Assembly: GCA_963777095.1 (NCBI GenBank)
Contig: CAVZOY010000006.1
Coordinates: forward strand, 1,240,001-1,304,000
Direction of reading: 5' to 3'
DNA from: CAVZOY01 sp963777095
Lineage (GTDB): Bacteria > Actinomycetota > Actinomycetes > Mycobacteriales > Geodermatophilaceae
Length of the DNA stretch: 64,000 nt
Below, one piece after another: positions 22,089-33,593 of the stretch. Under the pieces are notes generated by a model, which did no database searches, was not told the origin of the DNA, and saw only the letters and a program-made list of their open reading frames with translations. A program made the translations under genes and the position numbers. The first letter of the stretch is position 1, and each line of letters begins with the position of its first letter.

Positions 22089-23622
22089 TTACAGCCAGCC
22101 GGGGACCACGAAGATCAGCCAGGTGACCAGCGGGATGATCGCGACCATCGAGAAGCCCCAGATGATGAGCTGCTTGAACACCCGGTCCCGCTCGTTCTCC
22201 TGGGCGTTGGCGACCACCAGGGCACCGCTCGTCGAGAACGGGCTCGAGTCGACGATCGACGAGGAGAGCGCCAGGGCGGTGATCAGGCCGATGGCCCCGA
22301 CCGCCTCGGGTCCCTGGAGGAACGGCACGGCCAGCGGGATGAGCGCGCCGAGGATGCCGGTCGTCGAGGCGAACGCGGAGACGACGCCGCCGATGTAGCA
22401 GATCAGCAGCGCGGCGATCAGCGGGAGGCCCAGCGAGGCCACGTTCTCGCCCAGCCACTCGGGGACCTGCTGGTCCTGCATCAGCCCGACGAAGGTGACG
22501 ATGCCGCAGATCAGCAGCACGGTCGGCCACGCGATCTGGCCCACCGCGCCCTTGGCGCCGCGGGGGGCGATCAGGGAGAGGAGCACGCCGACCGTGATGG
22601 CCATCAGGCCGATGTCGAGGTCGAAGGCGAGGGCACCGACGACCAGGATGAGCAGGCCGATCAGGGTCAGCGTGCGGTCGCGGTCGAGCGTCGTGACGGG
22701 GTCCGGGTGTCGCTCCTCGGCCACCGCCACGGTCTGCACGGCCTTGGTCTCGGCGCGGTCGTCGTCCTCGTCGTGCGGGTGCTGGTGACCCGGGTCCCCG
22801 TGACGCGGGCTGCCCACCGGAGCGCCCGTTCCTCTGGTGACGGCCGCGCCGCCGGTGCTCGTGCTGCCCACCGCGGTGCTGCCCGTGCGCCGGGCCGGTC
22901 CGCCGGGGATGTCGGCGCCGGTGTCCTCGGTCGCGTCGCCGGCCACGGTGGCCGCGACGAAGTCGTCGTCGCGGTTGTCGGTCGTGTCGACCCGGCCCAT
23001 CGCCGATCAGCTTGCGGCCGCCGAAGAGGAAGAAGACCACGATCGACAGCAGGATGTTGATGACGATCGAGGAGCCCCAGAGGAACAGCGGGCTGCCCTC
23101 GAGGTCGTTCTCCGCGACCACCGTGTTGGTGATGACGCCGAAGACCGACAGCGGGGAGAAGCCGCCCGCGGTCGCGCCGTTGATGATGAACAGGCCCATC
23201 AGCACGGGGTTGATGCCGTAGCGGCGGGCGAAGGACATGCCGACCGGGGCGATGATCGCGACCACGGCCGGCACGACGCCGCCGATCGCCGTGAGCGCGC
23301 CGGTGACGGCGAACATGGCCCACGGGATTGCGATCAGGCGGCCGCCGGAGGCCTTCACCGCGGCATGCACGAGCCAGTCGACGGTGCCGTTGTTCTTGGC
23401 GATGGCGAAGAGGTACGTCACGCCGACGAGGACGACGAACAGCGACCCGGGGAAGAAGCCGAAGATCGCGTCGTCGTACGGCGGGTCGCCGTCGGTGCCG
23501 TAGATGAAGTAGCCGGCGATGAAGGCGGCCACCAGCGCGAGTGCGCCCATGTGGACCGGCAGCACTGTGGCGATCAGGAAGACCACCAGCAGGATCAAGA
23601 TCAGGACGAGCTGTACGGACAC
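22089..23622 (-). CDS. SLC13-type permease with MatC-like N-terminus, with one apparent frameshift
   Basis: About 510 residues. The N-terminal half from GTG 23622 has helices VQLVLILILLVVFLIATVLP, LFVVLVGVTYLFAIAKNNG and IGGVVPAVVAIIAPVGMSF, like the MatC dicarboxylate (malonate) carrier N-terminal domain. A frame change near 22988-23008 leads into a ~105-residue hydrophilic linker with a His/Asp-rich patch (HQHPHDEDDD). The C-terminal half follows (WPTVLLICGIVTFVGLM, STTGILGALIPLAVPFL, SSIVDSSPFSTSGALVV). The frameshift falls at the linker start, so two coupled proteins cannot be ruled out. Dicarboxylate uptake is the likely role. Confidence 0.72.
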
Positions 23623-23657
23623 CGTTGTTCCCCGAGTCGTCGTAGGGGCGGGTAGCT

Positions 23658-23674
23658 GTTCCGCGATGCGGAAC
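23658..23674. promoter_or_regulatory. 17-bp perfect dyad upstream of the MatC-like permease
   Basis: GTTCCGCGATGCGGAAC, 36 bp before the permease GTG (minus strand), in the divergent promoter region with sgaA. A related dyad lies at 23779-23793. It looks like a repressor operator; the binding protein is unknown, and the IclR protein at 19135 is one candidate. Confidence 0.55.
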
Positions 23675-23778
23675 GACGTTTTCGCTGGTCGGTCATTGAA
23701 ATGGTCGTACCAGGGAAGTGTCAAGCGTCACAGGACGTCCGGCCACTCGAGAGAGCTGCCCGGATGGCGGAGGTAGAT

Positions 23779-23793
23779 TTCCGCACTGCGGAC
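23779..23793. promoter_or_regulatory. 15-bp dyad upstream of sgaA
   Basis: TTCCGCACTGCGGAC, the same TTCCGC-N3-GCGGA pattern as at 23658-23674, 40 bp before the sgaA ATG. Its placement near the start of the other divergent gene supports co-regulation of matC-like and sgaA. Confidence 0.5.
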
Positions 23794-23832
23794 TCCGGCG
23801 CACCGCGCCGACACGCGACGAGAGGCGGGGCA

Positions 23833-25009
23833 ATGCCACTGGCAGGCGGCAGCACAGGGGGACGTCACTTCCTGCAGATCCCGGGGCCGACGAACGTCCC
23901 CGACCGGGTCCTGCGGGCCATGGACTTCCCGACCATCGACCACCGCGGACCGGAGTTCGCGAAGCTGGGCAAGGAGGTCCTCGAAGCGGTCAAGGCGCCG
24001 TTCGGCACCACCAACCCGGTCGTCATCTATCCGGGCTCGGGCACCGGCGCCTGGGAGGCCGCGCTGGTCAACACGCTGTCGCCGGGCGACAAGGTGCTGT
24101 GCTTCGAGACCGGGCACTTCGCCACCCTCTGGCAGGAGATGGCCGGCAAGCTCTCCCTCGAGGTCGAGTTCGTACCCGGGGACTGGCGGCACGGCGTTCC
24201 GCCGGAGGCGGTGCAGGAGCGGCTCGCGGCCGACTCCGGCCACGAGATCAAGGCCGTGATGGTGGTCCACAACGAGACCTCGACCGGCGTCACCAGCCGG
24301 ATCGGCGCGATCCGCGAGGCGATCGACTCGGCAGGGCACCCGGCGCTCTTCCTGGTCGACACCATCTCCTCGCTCGGCAGCGTCGACTACCGGCACGACG
24401 AGTGGAAGGTCGACGTCACCGTCTCGGGCTCGCAGAAGGGCCTCATGCTGCCGCCGGGCATCAGCTTCAACGCGGTCAGCGACAAGGCCCTCGAGGCCTC
24501 CCGGACGGCGAAGCTGCCGCGCTCGTACTGGGACTGGCAGCCGATCCTGGCCGCCAACGCCAACGGGTTCTGGCCCTACACCCCGGCCACCAACATCCTC
24601 TACGGCCTCCGCGAGGCGCTGGTGATGCTGCACGAGGAGGGCCTGCAGAACGTCTACGCACGTCATCAGCGGCACGCCGAGGCGACCCGCGCGGCCGTGC
24701 GCGGCTGGGGCCTCGAGGTGCTCGCCCTCGACGAGCGCGAGTACTCGCCGGTGCTCACGGCGGTCCTGCTCTCCGACGAGTACGACGCGGACGAGGTCCG
24801 CCGGGTGATCCTCGAGAACTACGACATGTCGCTCGGGTGCCGGCCTGACCAAGCTGGCCGGCAAGGTCTTCCGCATCGGTCACCTCGGCCACTTCAACGA
24901 CCTGATGCTCGCCGGCACGCTCGCCGGCGTGCAGATGGGCCTGGTCCGGGCCGGCGTGAAGATCGACCCGAACGGCATCCAGGCCGCGCTCGAGGTGCTC
25001 GGGCAGTGA
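23833..25009 (+). CDS. sgaA: Serine-glyoxylate aminotransferase-like class V enzyme, with one apparent 1-base insertion
   Basis: PLP enzyme of about 391 residues that would convert glyoxylate plus serine (or alanine) to glycine plus hydroxypyruvate (or pyruvate). The N-terminus FLQIPGPTNVPDRVL and DFPTIDHRGPEF, the substrate/cofactor region VIYPGSGTGAWEAALVNTL, and the Schiff-base region VDVTVSGSQKGLMLPPG are typical. An extra G at 24835-24837 shifts the frame after YDMSLG; the end GKVFRIGHLGHFNDLML reads in the next frame to TGA 25007-25009. ATG 23833 fits the family start. It links glyoxylate from the glycolate operon to one-carbon/serine metabolism and is followed closely by the FAD/Fe-S dehydrogenase. 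Confidence 0.85.
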
Positions 25010-25036
25010 CTGCCGGCGCCGCCCCGTCCCGCCGGC

Positions 25037-27961
25037 GTGGCCGGGGAGCACGCCGACCTGGCCGCCGAGCTGAGCCGCACGCTCGACGGCGAGGTCGCCT
25101 TCGACGACTACACGCGGCACCTGTTCAGCCAGGACGCCAGCATGTACTCGATGACGCCGACCGGCGTCGTCTATCCGCGGCACGCCGGCGACGTCGTCGC
25201 CACCGTGCGGCTCGCGGCGGAGGCGGGCCTGCCGGTGCTCGCGCGCGGGGCGGGCACCAGCCTCGTGGGCCAGACGATCACCCCGGGCATCGTCATGGAC
25301 CTGTCCCGGCACATGTACGAGATCACCGAGCTGGACCCGGAGGCCCGGACGGCCCGGGTGCAGTCGGGCGTCGTCCAGGACGACCTCAACCGGGCGGCCG
25401 CGCCGCACGGGCTGATGTTCGGGCCGGACACCTCGACGTCCAACCGCGCCACGATCGGCGGGATGATCGGCAACAACTCGGCCGGCAGCGGGTCGCTGCG
25501 GTTCGGGATGACGATCGACCACGTCCTCGAGATGGACCTGGTGCTCGCCGACGCCTCGACCACGCGCTGGGGGGTGCTGGACGAGGCCGAGCGGGCCCGC
25601 CGGGCCGACGGCGACTCGCTGGAGGCGCGGATCCTGCAGGGGCTCCCGCGGATCCTCTCCGACCACGTCGGCGCGATCGAGACCGGCTTTCCCACGTACT
25701 GGCGGCGCGCCGGTGGCTACCGGCTCGACCGGCTGGCCGGGGCGCCGCCGTTCGACCTGGCCAAGTTCCTCGTGGGCTCGGAGGGCACGCTCGCCGTCGC
25801 CACGTCGGCGCTGGTCGGGCTGGTGCCCAAGCCCTCGAAGCAGGTCTTCGCCGTCGGGCACTTCACCTCGGTGCTCGCGGCCACCGCCGCGACCGAGGAC
25901 GCCCTCTCGCTCGACCCGGCCGGCGTCGAGATGCTCGACAAGACGATCCTCGACCTGTCGCGGCGCAAGATCGAGTACGCCGGGCTCGGCCGGATCCTCG
26001 AGGGCGACCCCGAGGCGCTGCTCTTCGTCTCGTTCACCGGCGACGACGAGGCCGAGCTCGTGGCCTCGCTGGACCGGCTCACCGCCCTCTGGGAGAAGAA
26101 CGGGCACGGCTACGCCGTCCTGCGCGCCGTCACGCCCGCCCAGCAGAGCGACCTGCTCAAGGTGCGCAAGTCCGCGCTGGGACTGCTGATGGCCGCCTCC
26201 CAGGGCGCCAACCGTCCCCTGGCCTTCGTCGAGGACACCGCGGTCGCACCCGAGCACCTCACCGAGTACACGGCCCGCTTCCGGGAGGTGCTCGACCGGC
26301 ACGGGCTGGAGGCCGGCTTCTACGGGCACTGCTCGGTCGGCTGCCTGCACATCCGGCCGTTCGTCGACCTGACCAAGCCCGGGCAGGTCGACGTGATGCG
26401 CTCCGTCGCGGTCGAGATCAAGGACCTCGTCCGCGAGTACGGCGGCGCCAACTCCAGCGAGCACGGCGACGGCCTGGCCCGCAGCGAGTTCAACCGCGAA
26501 CTGTTCGGCGACGAGCTGTACGAGGCGATGCGCGAGGTCAAGCAGCTGTTCGACCCCGGCGCCGTCCTCAACCCCGGCAAGATCGTCGATGCGCCGCCGA
26601 TGACCGAGCACCTGCGCGACACGGACCCGCCCACACCTGGACCGCTGCGCACCCGGCTGCAGTTCGACGTCGTCGGCGGCATGTTCGGCATGGCCGACCG
26701 GTGCATGAACATCGGCCTGTGCCGCAAGTCCACGACCGGCACGATGTGCCCCTCGTACATCGCCACGAGGATGGAGGAGCACTCCACCCGTGGCCGGGCC
26801 GGTGCGCTGGTCAAGGCGCTGTCCGAGGGCGATCCGCACCAGGCACTGTCCGACGAGCGGCTGCACGAGGCGCTCGACCTCTGCCTGATGTGCAAGGCGT
26901 GCAAGAGCGAGTGCCCGCTCGGCGTCGACATGGCCGCGATGAAGAGCGAGGCCCTCGCGCACAAGTACGACATCGAGGGCGTGCCGCTGCGCTCACGGAT
27001 CTTCGGGGCGATCCGCACGCTGAACCGGCTGGGCTCCGCCACAGCGCCGCTGTCCAACCTGCCGGGTCGCATGAGCTTCCTGCGACCGTTGATGGAGCGC
27101 CGGCTCGGTATCGCGCGGCAGCGCCCGCTGCCGCACTTCGAGCGGGACAACCTGCCCCGCTGGTTCCGCCGGCACCGCCGTCCGGAGGCGCCGACGCAGG
27201 GCCGGGTCACGATGCTGGCCGACTCGTTCACCAGCTTCACCGAGCCGGGCATCGGCAAGGCCGTCGTCCAGCTGCTCGAGGCGGCCGGCCACGACGTCCG
27301 GCTGGAGAGCAAGGGCTGCTGCGGGCGGCCGAGCATCTCCAAGGGCCTGCTGGACGACGCGCGGAAGAAGGCCGGCCACCTCGCCGCGTCGCTGTGCGCG
27401 AGCGGCGCCGCCGACGGGCCGATCGTCGGCTGCGAGCCGTCCTGCATCCTCACGCTGCGTGCGGAGCACCTGCAGCTGCTGCCCGACGACCCGAACGTGC
27501 GGGCGGTCGCCGAGCAGGTGCGGCTGCCCGAGGAGCTGCTGGTCGAGGCCATCGACGCCGGCCGCCTGACGCTGCGCGAGGACAGCTGGCTGGCCGGCCG
27601 GACCGTCGTCTTCCACGGGCACTGCCACCAGAAGGCCGAGGCCGGCACCGCCGCGACCGTCGCCCTGCTGAAGCGGATCCCGGGTGTCACCGTGCAGGAG
27701 CTCGACGCCGGGTGCTGCGGCATGGCCGGGTCGTTCGGCTACGAGACCGAGCACTACGACATCTCGCTGCAGGTGGGGGAGGACCGGCTCTTCCCCGCGG
27801 TGCGCGCGGCCGCGCCCGACGCCGTGATCGCGGCGACCGGCACGTCGTGCCGGGAGCAGATCCATCACGGCACGCAGCGGTCCGCCTGGCACCCGGTCGA
27901 GCTCGTGCTGCAGGCTGCGGGAATGGGAGAGACGCCCGACGGCGCACCGTCGTCCCGATGA
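25037..27961 (+). CDS. FAD-linked oxidase fused to Fe-S CCG-domain protein (D-2-hydroxyacid dehydrogenase type)
   Basis: A 974-residue two-part flavoprotein. Residues 1-530 are a GlcD/D-LDH-like PCMH FAD domain (VLARGAGTSLVGQTITPG, GPDTSTSNRATIGGMIGNN, FLVGSEGTLAVAT) with the C-terminal GFYGHCSVGCLHIRPF. Ferredoxin motifs follow near 570-630 (CLMCKACKSECPLGV), then CCG halves (SKGCCGRPSIS, GCEPSCILT, FHGHCHQKAEA, DAGCCGMAGSFGYE). The layout matches YdiJ-like and D-2-hydroxyglutarate/D-lactate dehydrogenases that oxidise 2-hydroxyacids and feed the respiratory chain. Located after sgaA, it may oxidise a related acid such as glycerate, lactate or hydroxyglutarate. The GTG start 25037 is tentative. 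The stop overlaps the kinase ATG. Confidence 0.88.
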   Translation: MAGEHADLAAELSRTLDGEVAFDDYTRHLFSQDASMYSMTPTGVVYPRHAGDVVATVRLAAEAGLPVLARGAGTSLVGQTITPGIVMDLSRHMYEITELDPEARTARVQSGVVQDDLNRAAAPHGLMFGPDTSTSNRATIGGMIGNNSAGSGSLRFGMTIDHVLEMDLVLADASTTRWGVLDEAERARRADGDSLEARILQGLPRILSDHVGAIETGFPTYWRRAGGYRLDRLAGAPPFDLAKFLVGSEGTLAVATSALVGLVPKPSKQVFAVGHFTSVLAATAATEDALSLDPAGVEMLDKTILDLSRRKIEYAGLGRILEGDPEALLFVSFTGDDEAELVASLDRLTALWEKNGHGYAVLRAVTPAQQSDLLKVRKSALGLLMAASQGANRPLAFVEDTAVAPEHLTEYTARFREVLDRHGLEAGFYGHCSVGCLHIRPFVDLTKPGQVDVMRSVAVEIKDLVREYGGANSSEHGDGLARSEFNRELFGDELYEAMREVKQLFDPGAVLNPGKIVDAPPMTEHLRDTDPPTPGPLRTRLQFDVVGGMFGMADRCMNIGLCRKSTTGTMCPSYIATRMEEHSTRGRAGALVKALSEGDPHQALSDERLHEALDLCLMCKACKSECPLGVDMAAMKSEALAHKYDIEGVPLRSRIFGAIRTLNRLGSATAPLSNLPGRMSFLRPLMERRLGIARQRPLPHFERDNLPRWFRRHRRPEAPTQGRVTMLADSFTSFTEPGIGKAVVQLLEAAGHDVRLESKGCCGRPSISKGLLDDARKKAGHLAASLCASGAADGPIVGCEPSCILTLRAEHLQLLPDDPNVRAVAEQVRLPEELLVEAIDAGRLTLREDSWLAGRTVVFHGHCHQKAEAGTAATVALLKRIPGVTVQELDAGCCGMAGSFGYETEHYDISLQVGEDRLFPAVRAAAPDAVIAATGTSCREQIHHGTQRSAWHPVELVLQAAGMGETPDGAPSSR

Positions 27962-28866
27962 CCGCGCCGCTGCTGGTCGTCGTCAACGGAGCCGCCGGAT
28001 CCGCGGAGGACGAGCCGGTCGAGGCCGCGCTCACCGTGCTGCGGAGCGCAACCGACGTCGAGGTGGCCGCCACGTCGTCGTCCGACGAGCTCGACGACGT
28101 GGTGCGCGCACTCGACGGCCGCCGCCCCGTCGTGCTGGGCGGGGACGGGTCGCTGCACGCCGTCGCCGCTGCGCTGGACCGCGCCGGGTTGCTGGGTGCG
28201 GCGCCGGTCGGCCTGATCGCCTGCGGCACCGGCAACGACCTGGCCCGCACCCTGGGCCTGCCGCTGGACCCCGAGGCCGGTGCGCGCGTGGTGCTCGAGG
28301 GCACCCCGCGGCGGCTGGACGTGCTGCGCGAGGACGGCGGGCTGCTCGTGGTCAACGCCGTCCACGCGGGCGTCGGGGCTTCCGCCGGCCGCCGCGCGGA
28401 GCGGCTCAAGGACCTGATGGGCGCCGTCGCCTACCCCGTCGGCGCGGCGCTGGCCGGCGCCGCCGAGCGCGGCTGGGAGCTGCGGGTCGAGGTCGACGGC
28501 CGGCCGGTGCGGCCGCCGTCGGGCGACTGGTCGGCGGACGGGTCGACGCCGCTGCTCATGGTCGGGCTCTGCAACGGCCCGACCGTCGGCGGCGGCACGG
28601 CGCTCTGTCCGGACGCCGATCCGGGCGACGGGCTGCTCGACGTGCTCGTCAGCGCGGCGACCGGACCGGCGGAGCGGGTTGCGTTCGGTGCCGCCCTGAA
28701 GTCGGGTCGGCACGGGGAGCGGGACGACGTCGTCCTCGTGCGCGGCCGGTCGGTCGCGGTCACGGGCGAACCGGTCGACATCGACGCCGACGGTGAGGTG
28801 CACGAGGGCCTCACGGGCCAGACCTGGCGGCTCGACCCCGGCGCCTGGTCGATCGTCGTCCCCTGA
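27958..28866 (+). CDS. Diacylglycerol kinase catalytic-domain protein (DgkB/YegS/LCB5 type)
   Basis: A 302-residue soluble lipid kinase. Key motifs are VVLGGDGSLHAVAAAL near residue 60 and ACGTGNDLARTLGL near 90. The C-terminal beta-rich domain has LLMVGLCNGPTVGGGTALCPDADPGDG in parts, ending with GEPVDIDADGE. Members phosphorylate diacylglycerol or related lipid alcohols. The ATG overlaps the dehydrogenase stop by 4 bases, suggesting co-transcription without an obvious metabolic link. It ends 7 bp before an 86-nt palindromic element. Confidence 0.88.
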   Translation: MTAPLLVVVNGAAGSAEDEPVEAALTVLRSATDVEVAATSSSDELDDVVRALDGRRPVVLGGDGSLHAVAAALDRAGLLGAAPVGLIACGTGNDLARTLGLPLDPEAGARVVLEGTPRRLDVLREDGGLLVVNAVHAGVGASAGRRAERLKDLMGAVAYPVGAALAGAAERGWELRVEVDGRPVRPPSGDWSADGSTPLLMVGLCNGPTVGGGTALCPDADPGDGLLDVLVSAATGPAERVAFGAALKSGRHGERDDVVLVRGRSVAVTGEPVDIDADGEVHEGLTGQTWRLDPGAWSIVVP

Positions 28867-28873
28867 TGACCAT

Positions 28874-28959
28874 GTTGATCAGGTGACCTGATCGTCGGGG
28901 GTCCTGGCTCAGTGTCGATGCTGAGCCAGGACCCCTGTGGATCAGGCGACCTGATCAAC
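28874..28959. repeat. 86-nt nested palindromic element, copy 1 (also bidirectional terminator)
   Basis: Outer arms 28874-28893 and 28940-28959 (GTTGATCAGGTGACCTGATC against its complement, 18 of 20 pairs) enclose a perfect 15-bp inner stem (28898-28912 with 28921-28935, GGGGTCCTGGCTCAG) and an 8-nt loop. Each outer arm is itself palindromic around GATCAGG-CCTGATC. It sits between two convergent stops, fitting a terminator, but a copy of identical length and layout at 37138-37223 shows it is a repeated element. Confidence 0.85.
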
Positions 28960-28975
28960 AGGGCACCGGCGCGCG

Positions 28976-29419
28976 TCAGCCCTTGAGCGCGGCGTCCATG
29001 GTGATGGTCGTGGCGGCGAGCGCCTTGCTGACCGGGCAGCCGGCCTTCGCGCCCTCGGCCACCTCCTGGAAACCCGCCTCGTCGAGACCCTCGACGTCCG
29101 CGCGCACGGTGAGGTGGATCTTCGTGATCATGAAGCCGCCGCGCTCGCTGTCGGGACCGAAGTCCACGTCAGCGGTGACGTCGACGCTCTTCGGGGTGCC
29201 GCCGGCCTTCGCGACGGACCCGGAGAAGGCCATGGCGTAGCACGAGGCGTGGGCCGCGGCGATCAGTTCCTCGGGGCTCGTGCTGCCGTCGGCCGCGTCC
29301 GAGGTGCGCTTGGGCCACGAGACGTCGTAGGTGCCCAGCCCGGAGCTGGCCAGTTCGGTGCGGCCGGAGCCGTCCTGCAGGGTGCCGGTCCAAGCGGTGC
29401 GGGCGGTGCGGGTGGCCAT
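28976..29419 (-). CDS. osmC: OsmC family organic hydroperoxide reductase
   Basis: A 147-residue cytosolic peroxidase of the OsmC (not Ohr) subgroup: start MATRTARTAWTGTLQDGSG, then TSPEELIAAAHASCYAMAFS with the peroxidatic cysteine, and the second cysteine in GAKAGCPVSKALA. It detoxifies organic hydroperoxides using thiol reductants. It lies 86 bp downstream of an OhrR-type regulator on the same strand, so it is probably controlled by it. Confidence 0.92.
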   Translation of the reverse strand: MATRTARTAWTGTLQDGSGRTELASSGLGTYDVSWPKRTSDAADGSTSPEELIAAAHASCYAMAFSGSVAKAGGTPKSVDVTADVDFGPDSERGGFMITKIHLTVRADVEGLDEAGFQEVAEGAKAGCPVSKALAATTITMDAALKG

Positions 29420-29505
29420 GGGGGGCTCCTCCTCGGCTCGGTACGGCCGCGCCGGACGGGCGACCGTGTGCGCCCCTACCCCTACCAGTGGGCCGGATGG
29501 ACAGT

Positions 29506-29967
29506 TCAGGCCGGGGGCTGGGTGGTGCTGGTCACCCGCTCGGTCAGCAGCCGCAGGCGCGCCTTCAGGTCGTCGAACTCGCTGGCGTCGAAGCCGATGG
29601 CGCCGATCATCTCCTCGGAGATCCGGTACGACTTGTCGCGCAGTGCCCGCCCGGTGTCGGTCAGGGCGATCGACACCGACCGCTCGTCCTCCACCCGGCG
29701 GTGGCGGCTGACCATGCCCGCCGCGGTCAGCCGCTTGAGCAGCGGCGAGAGCGTGCCGCTGTCGAGGGCGAGGCGCGCACCGAGCTGCCCGACGGTCTGG
29801 TTGTCCTGCTCCCAGAGCAGCATCATGACCAGGTACTGCGGGTAGGTCAGCCCCAGCTCCTCGAGCATCGGCCGGTACCGGGCGGTGACGGCCCGGGAGG
29901 CGGCGTAGAGCGCGAAGCACAGCTGGTCGTCGAGTGCCACGCTCGGCGACGGCAGAGTGGCGGTCAT
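29506..29967 (-). CDS. ohrR: OhrR-type MarR family peroxide-sensing repressor
   Basis: A 153-residue MarR-family winged-helix protein. The N-terminal ALDDQLCFALYAASRAV carries the single reactive cysteine (residue 17) in the position typical of OhrR sensors. LTYPQYLVMMLLWE and the recognition helix LDSGTLSPLLKRLTAAGMV with wing RRVEDERSVSIALT follow. Oxidation of the cysteine normally releases DNA. The adjacent downstream osmC is the likely target, giving an autoregulated ohrR-osmC unit. Confidence 0.9.
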   Translation of the reverse strand: MTATLPSPSVALDDQLCFALYAASRAVTARYRPMLEELGLTYPQYLVMMLLWEQDNQTVGQLGARLALDSGTLSPLLKRLTAAGMVSRHRRVEDERSVSIALTDTGRALRDKSYRISEEMIGAIGFDASEFDDLKARLRLLTERVTSTTQPPA

Positions 29968-30082
29968 GGCGCGAGTCTAGGACCAGAGGATCGTGCGCGA
30001 CGCACCTCGGTCAGCGGATCTCCCGAGGCCGAGGAACTTCCTCGGCCCGGAATGCTCACGCCGGACGACGCCGACGAGCAGA

Positions 30083-30116
30083 GTTGAGCGGAACAGACTC
30101 AAGTATCGGATCGTTG
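30083..30116 (+). promoter_or_regulatory. clpB control region: HAIR operator overlapping a SigH/SigR-like promoter
   Basis: HAIR element GTTGAGC-N7-ACTCAAG at 30083-30103, nearly perfect. Within it GGAACA (30090-30095) is followed after 17 bases by GTTG (30113-30116), matching the GGAAYA / GTT promoter pattern of actinobacterial SigH/SigR factors. Repression by HspR and activation by a thiol/heat-stress sigma factor would compete for the same DNA. It lies ~65 bp before the clpB ATG. Confidence 0.7.
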
Positions 30117-30178
30117 CAGGGAACGACGCCGACGAGGCCATCCGACCACCACGAGCGAGAGGACCCCCTCCCACCACC

Positions 30179-32758
<2,580 letters not shown>

Positions 32759-32826
32759 TCCCGTCGGTCGCGGCACGCCGCGGGTGTCATGATCGGGAGC
32801 AGTCCACAGCGCACGGGGAGACGACG

Positions 32827-33582
32827 ATGACGTCAGGGCAGGGCCCACAGGGCGAGCCGCAGGGGCAGCCCCCGCAGGGGCAGCCCCCGCAGTGGCAGCC
32901 GCCGGCGCAGCCGCCCTACGGCCAGCCCGGGCCTCCTCCGTACGGCCAGCCGGTGTACGGACCGCCGCCGTACGGCCAGCCGCCGTACGGACCGCCGCCC
33001 TCCGGCCAGCCGGGTCCGTACGGGCCCCCGCCGTGGGGGTATGCGCCCGCGCCTCCGCCGGGGTCCGGCCAGCCTCCGCCGGAGCCCAAGGAGCGCCCGC
33101 TTCCCGTCCGGGCCGGGCTCGGGGCCTTCATCGTCTCGATCGTGCTGAGCCTGGCCGGTTCACTGTTCGCCTTCGCGAACTGGGACGAGTACATCGATCA
33201 GGCACTGGCCCAGCAGCCGGAGTTCCAGGACCCCCAGTTCCAGGACTCCGGGCTCGACCCGGCCTCCTTCGCCGAGACCTTCGCGACGTTGTTCGTCGTG
33301 GTGGGGCTGCTCTTCACCGCGCTGTACGTGCTGTTCGTCTGGTTCGCCTGGCGTGGCCACAACTGGGCGCGCATCGTGCTGTTCGTCCTCGGCGGCCTCG
33401 GCATCGCCGGTGGCCTGGTGAACCTGGCCGGTGCGACCGCGGGTACCTCGCCCTTCCCGACCATCACGGCGCTGAGCATCTTCTCGTTCCTCGCGGTGCT
33501 CGTCGGCGTCGTCCTGCTCGCGCGCAAGCAGTCCAGCGAGTGGTACGCGCACGAGAAGTGGCGCCGCAGCCTCACCCGCTGA
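32827..33582 (+). CDS. Proline/glutamine-rich four-helix membrane protein
   Basis: A 251-residue protein of unknown function. Residues 1-90 are a disordered Pro/Gly/Gln/Tyr tail with repeated PPYGQP units. Four hydrophobic helices follow: FIVSIVLSLAGSLFAFANW, TLFVVVGLLFTALYVLFVW, ARIVLFVLGGLGIAGGLVN and ISIFSFLAVLVGVVLLARK-like at the end. The WARIVLFVLGGLG segment recalls small actinobacterial DUF4064-type membrane proteins. ATG 32827 has GGGGAGACG upstream. It is convergent with the next gene, which also encodes a small membrane protein with an NWARQVGVL-type helix. Confidence 0.75.
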   Translation: MTSGQGPQGEPQGQPPQGQPPQWQPPAQPPYGQPGPPPYGQPVYGPPPYGQPPYGPPPSGQPGPYGPPPWGYAPAPPPGSGQPPPEPKERPLPVRAGLGAFIVSIVLSLAGSLFAFANWDEYIDQALAQQPEFQDPQFQDSGLDPASFAETFATLFVVVGLLFTALYVLFVWFAWRGHNWARIVLFVLGGLGIAGGLVNLAGATAGTSPFPTITALSIFSFLAVLVGVVLLARKQSSEWYAHEKWRRSLTR

Positions 33583-33593
33583 CGGAGATCCGG

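Noticed and set aside
22089..23622. Two separate overlapping permease genes instead of one frameshifted MatC-like gene
   Set aside because: The upstream frame has no stop near the switch, and neither half alone makes a complete permease. Kept as one gene with a caveat.
23701..28866. A 1721-codon open frame that could be read as a giant fusion
   Set aside because: It joins the sgaA N-terminus, a wrong-frame reading of the FAD/Fe-S gene (which has its own intact frame) and the lipid kinase. The join is produced by the sgaA frameshift.
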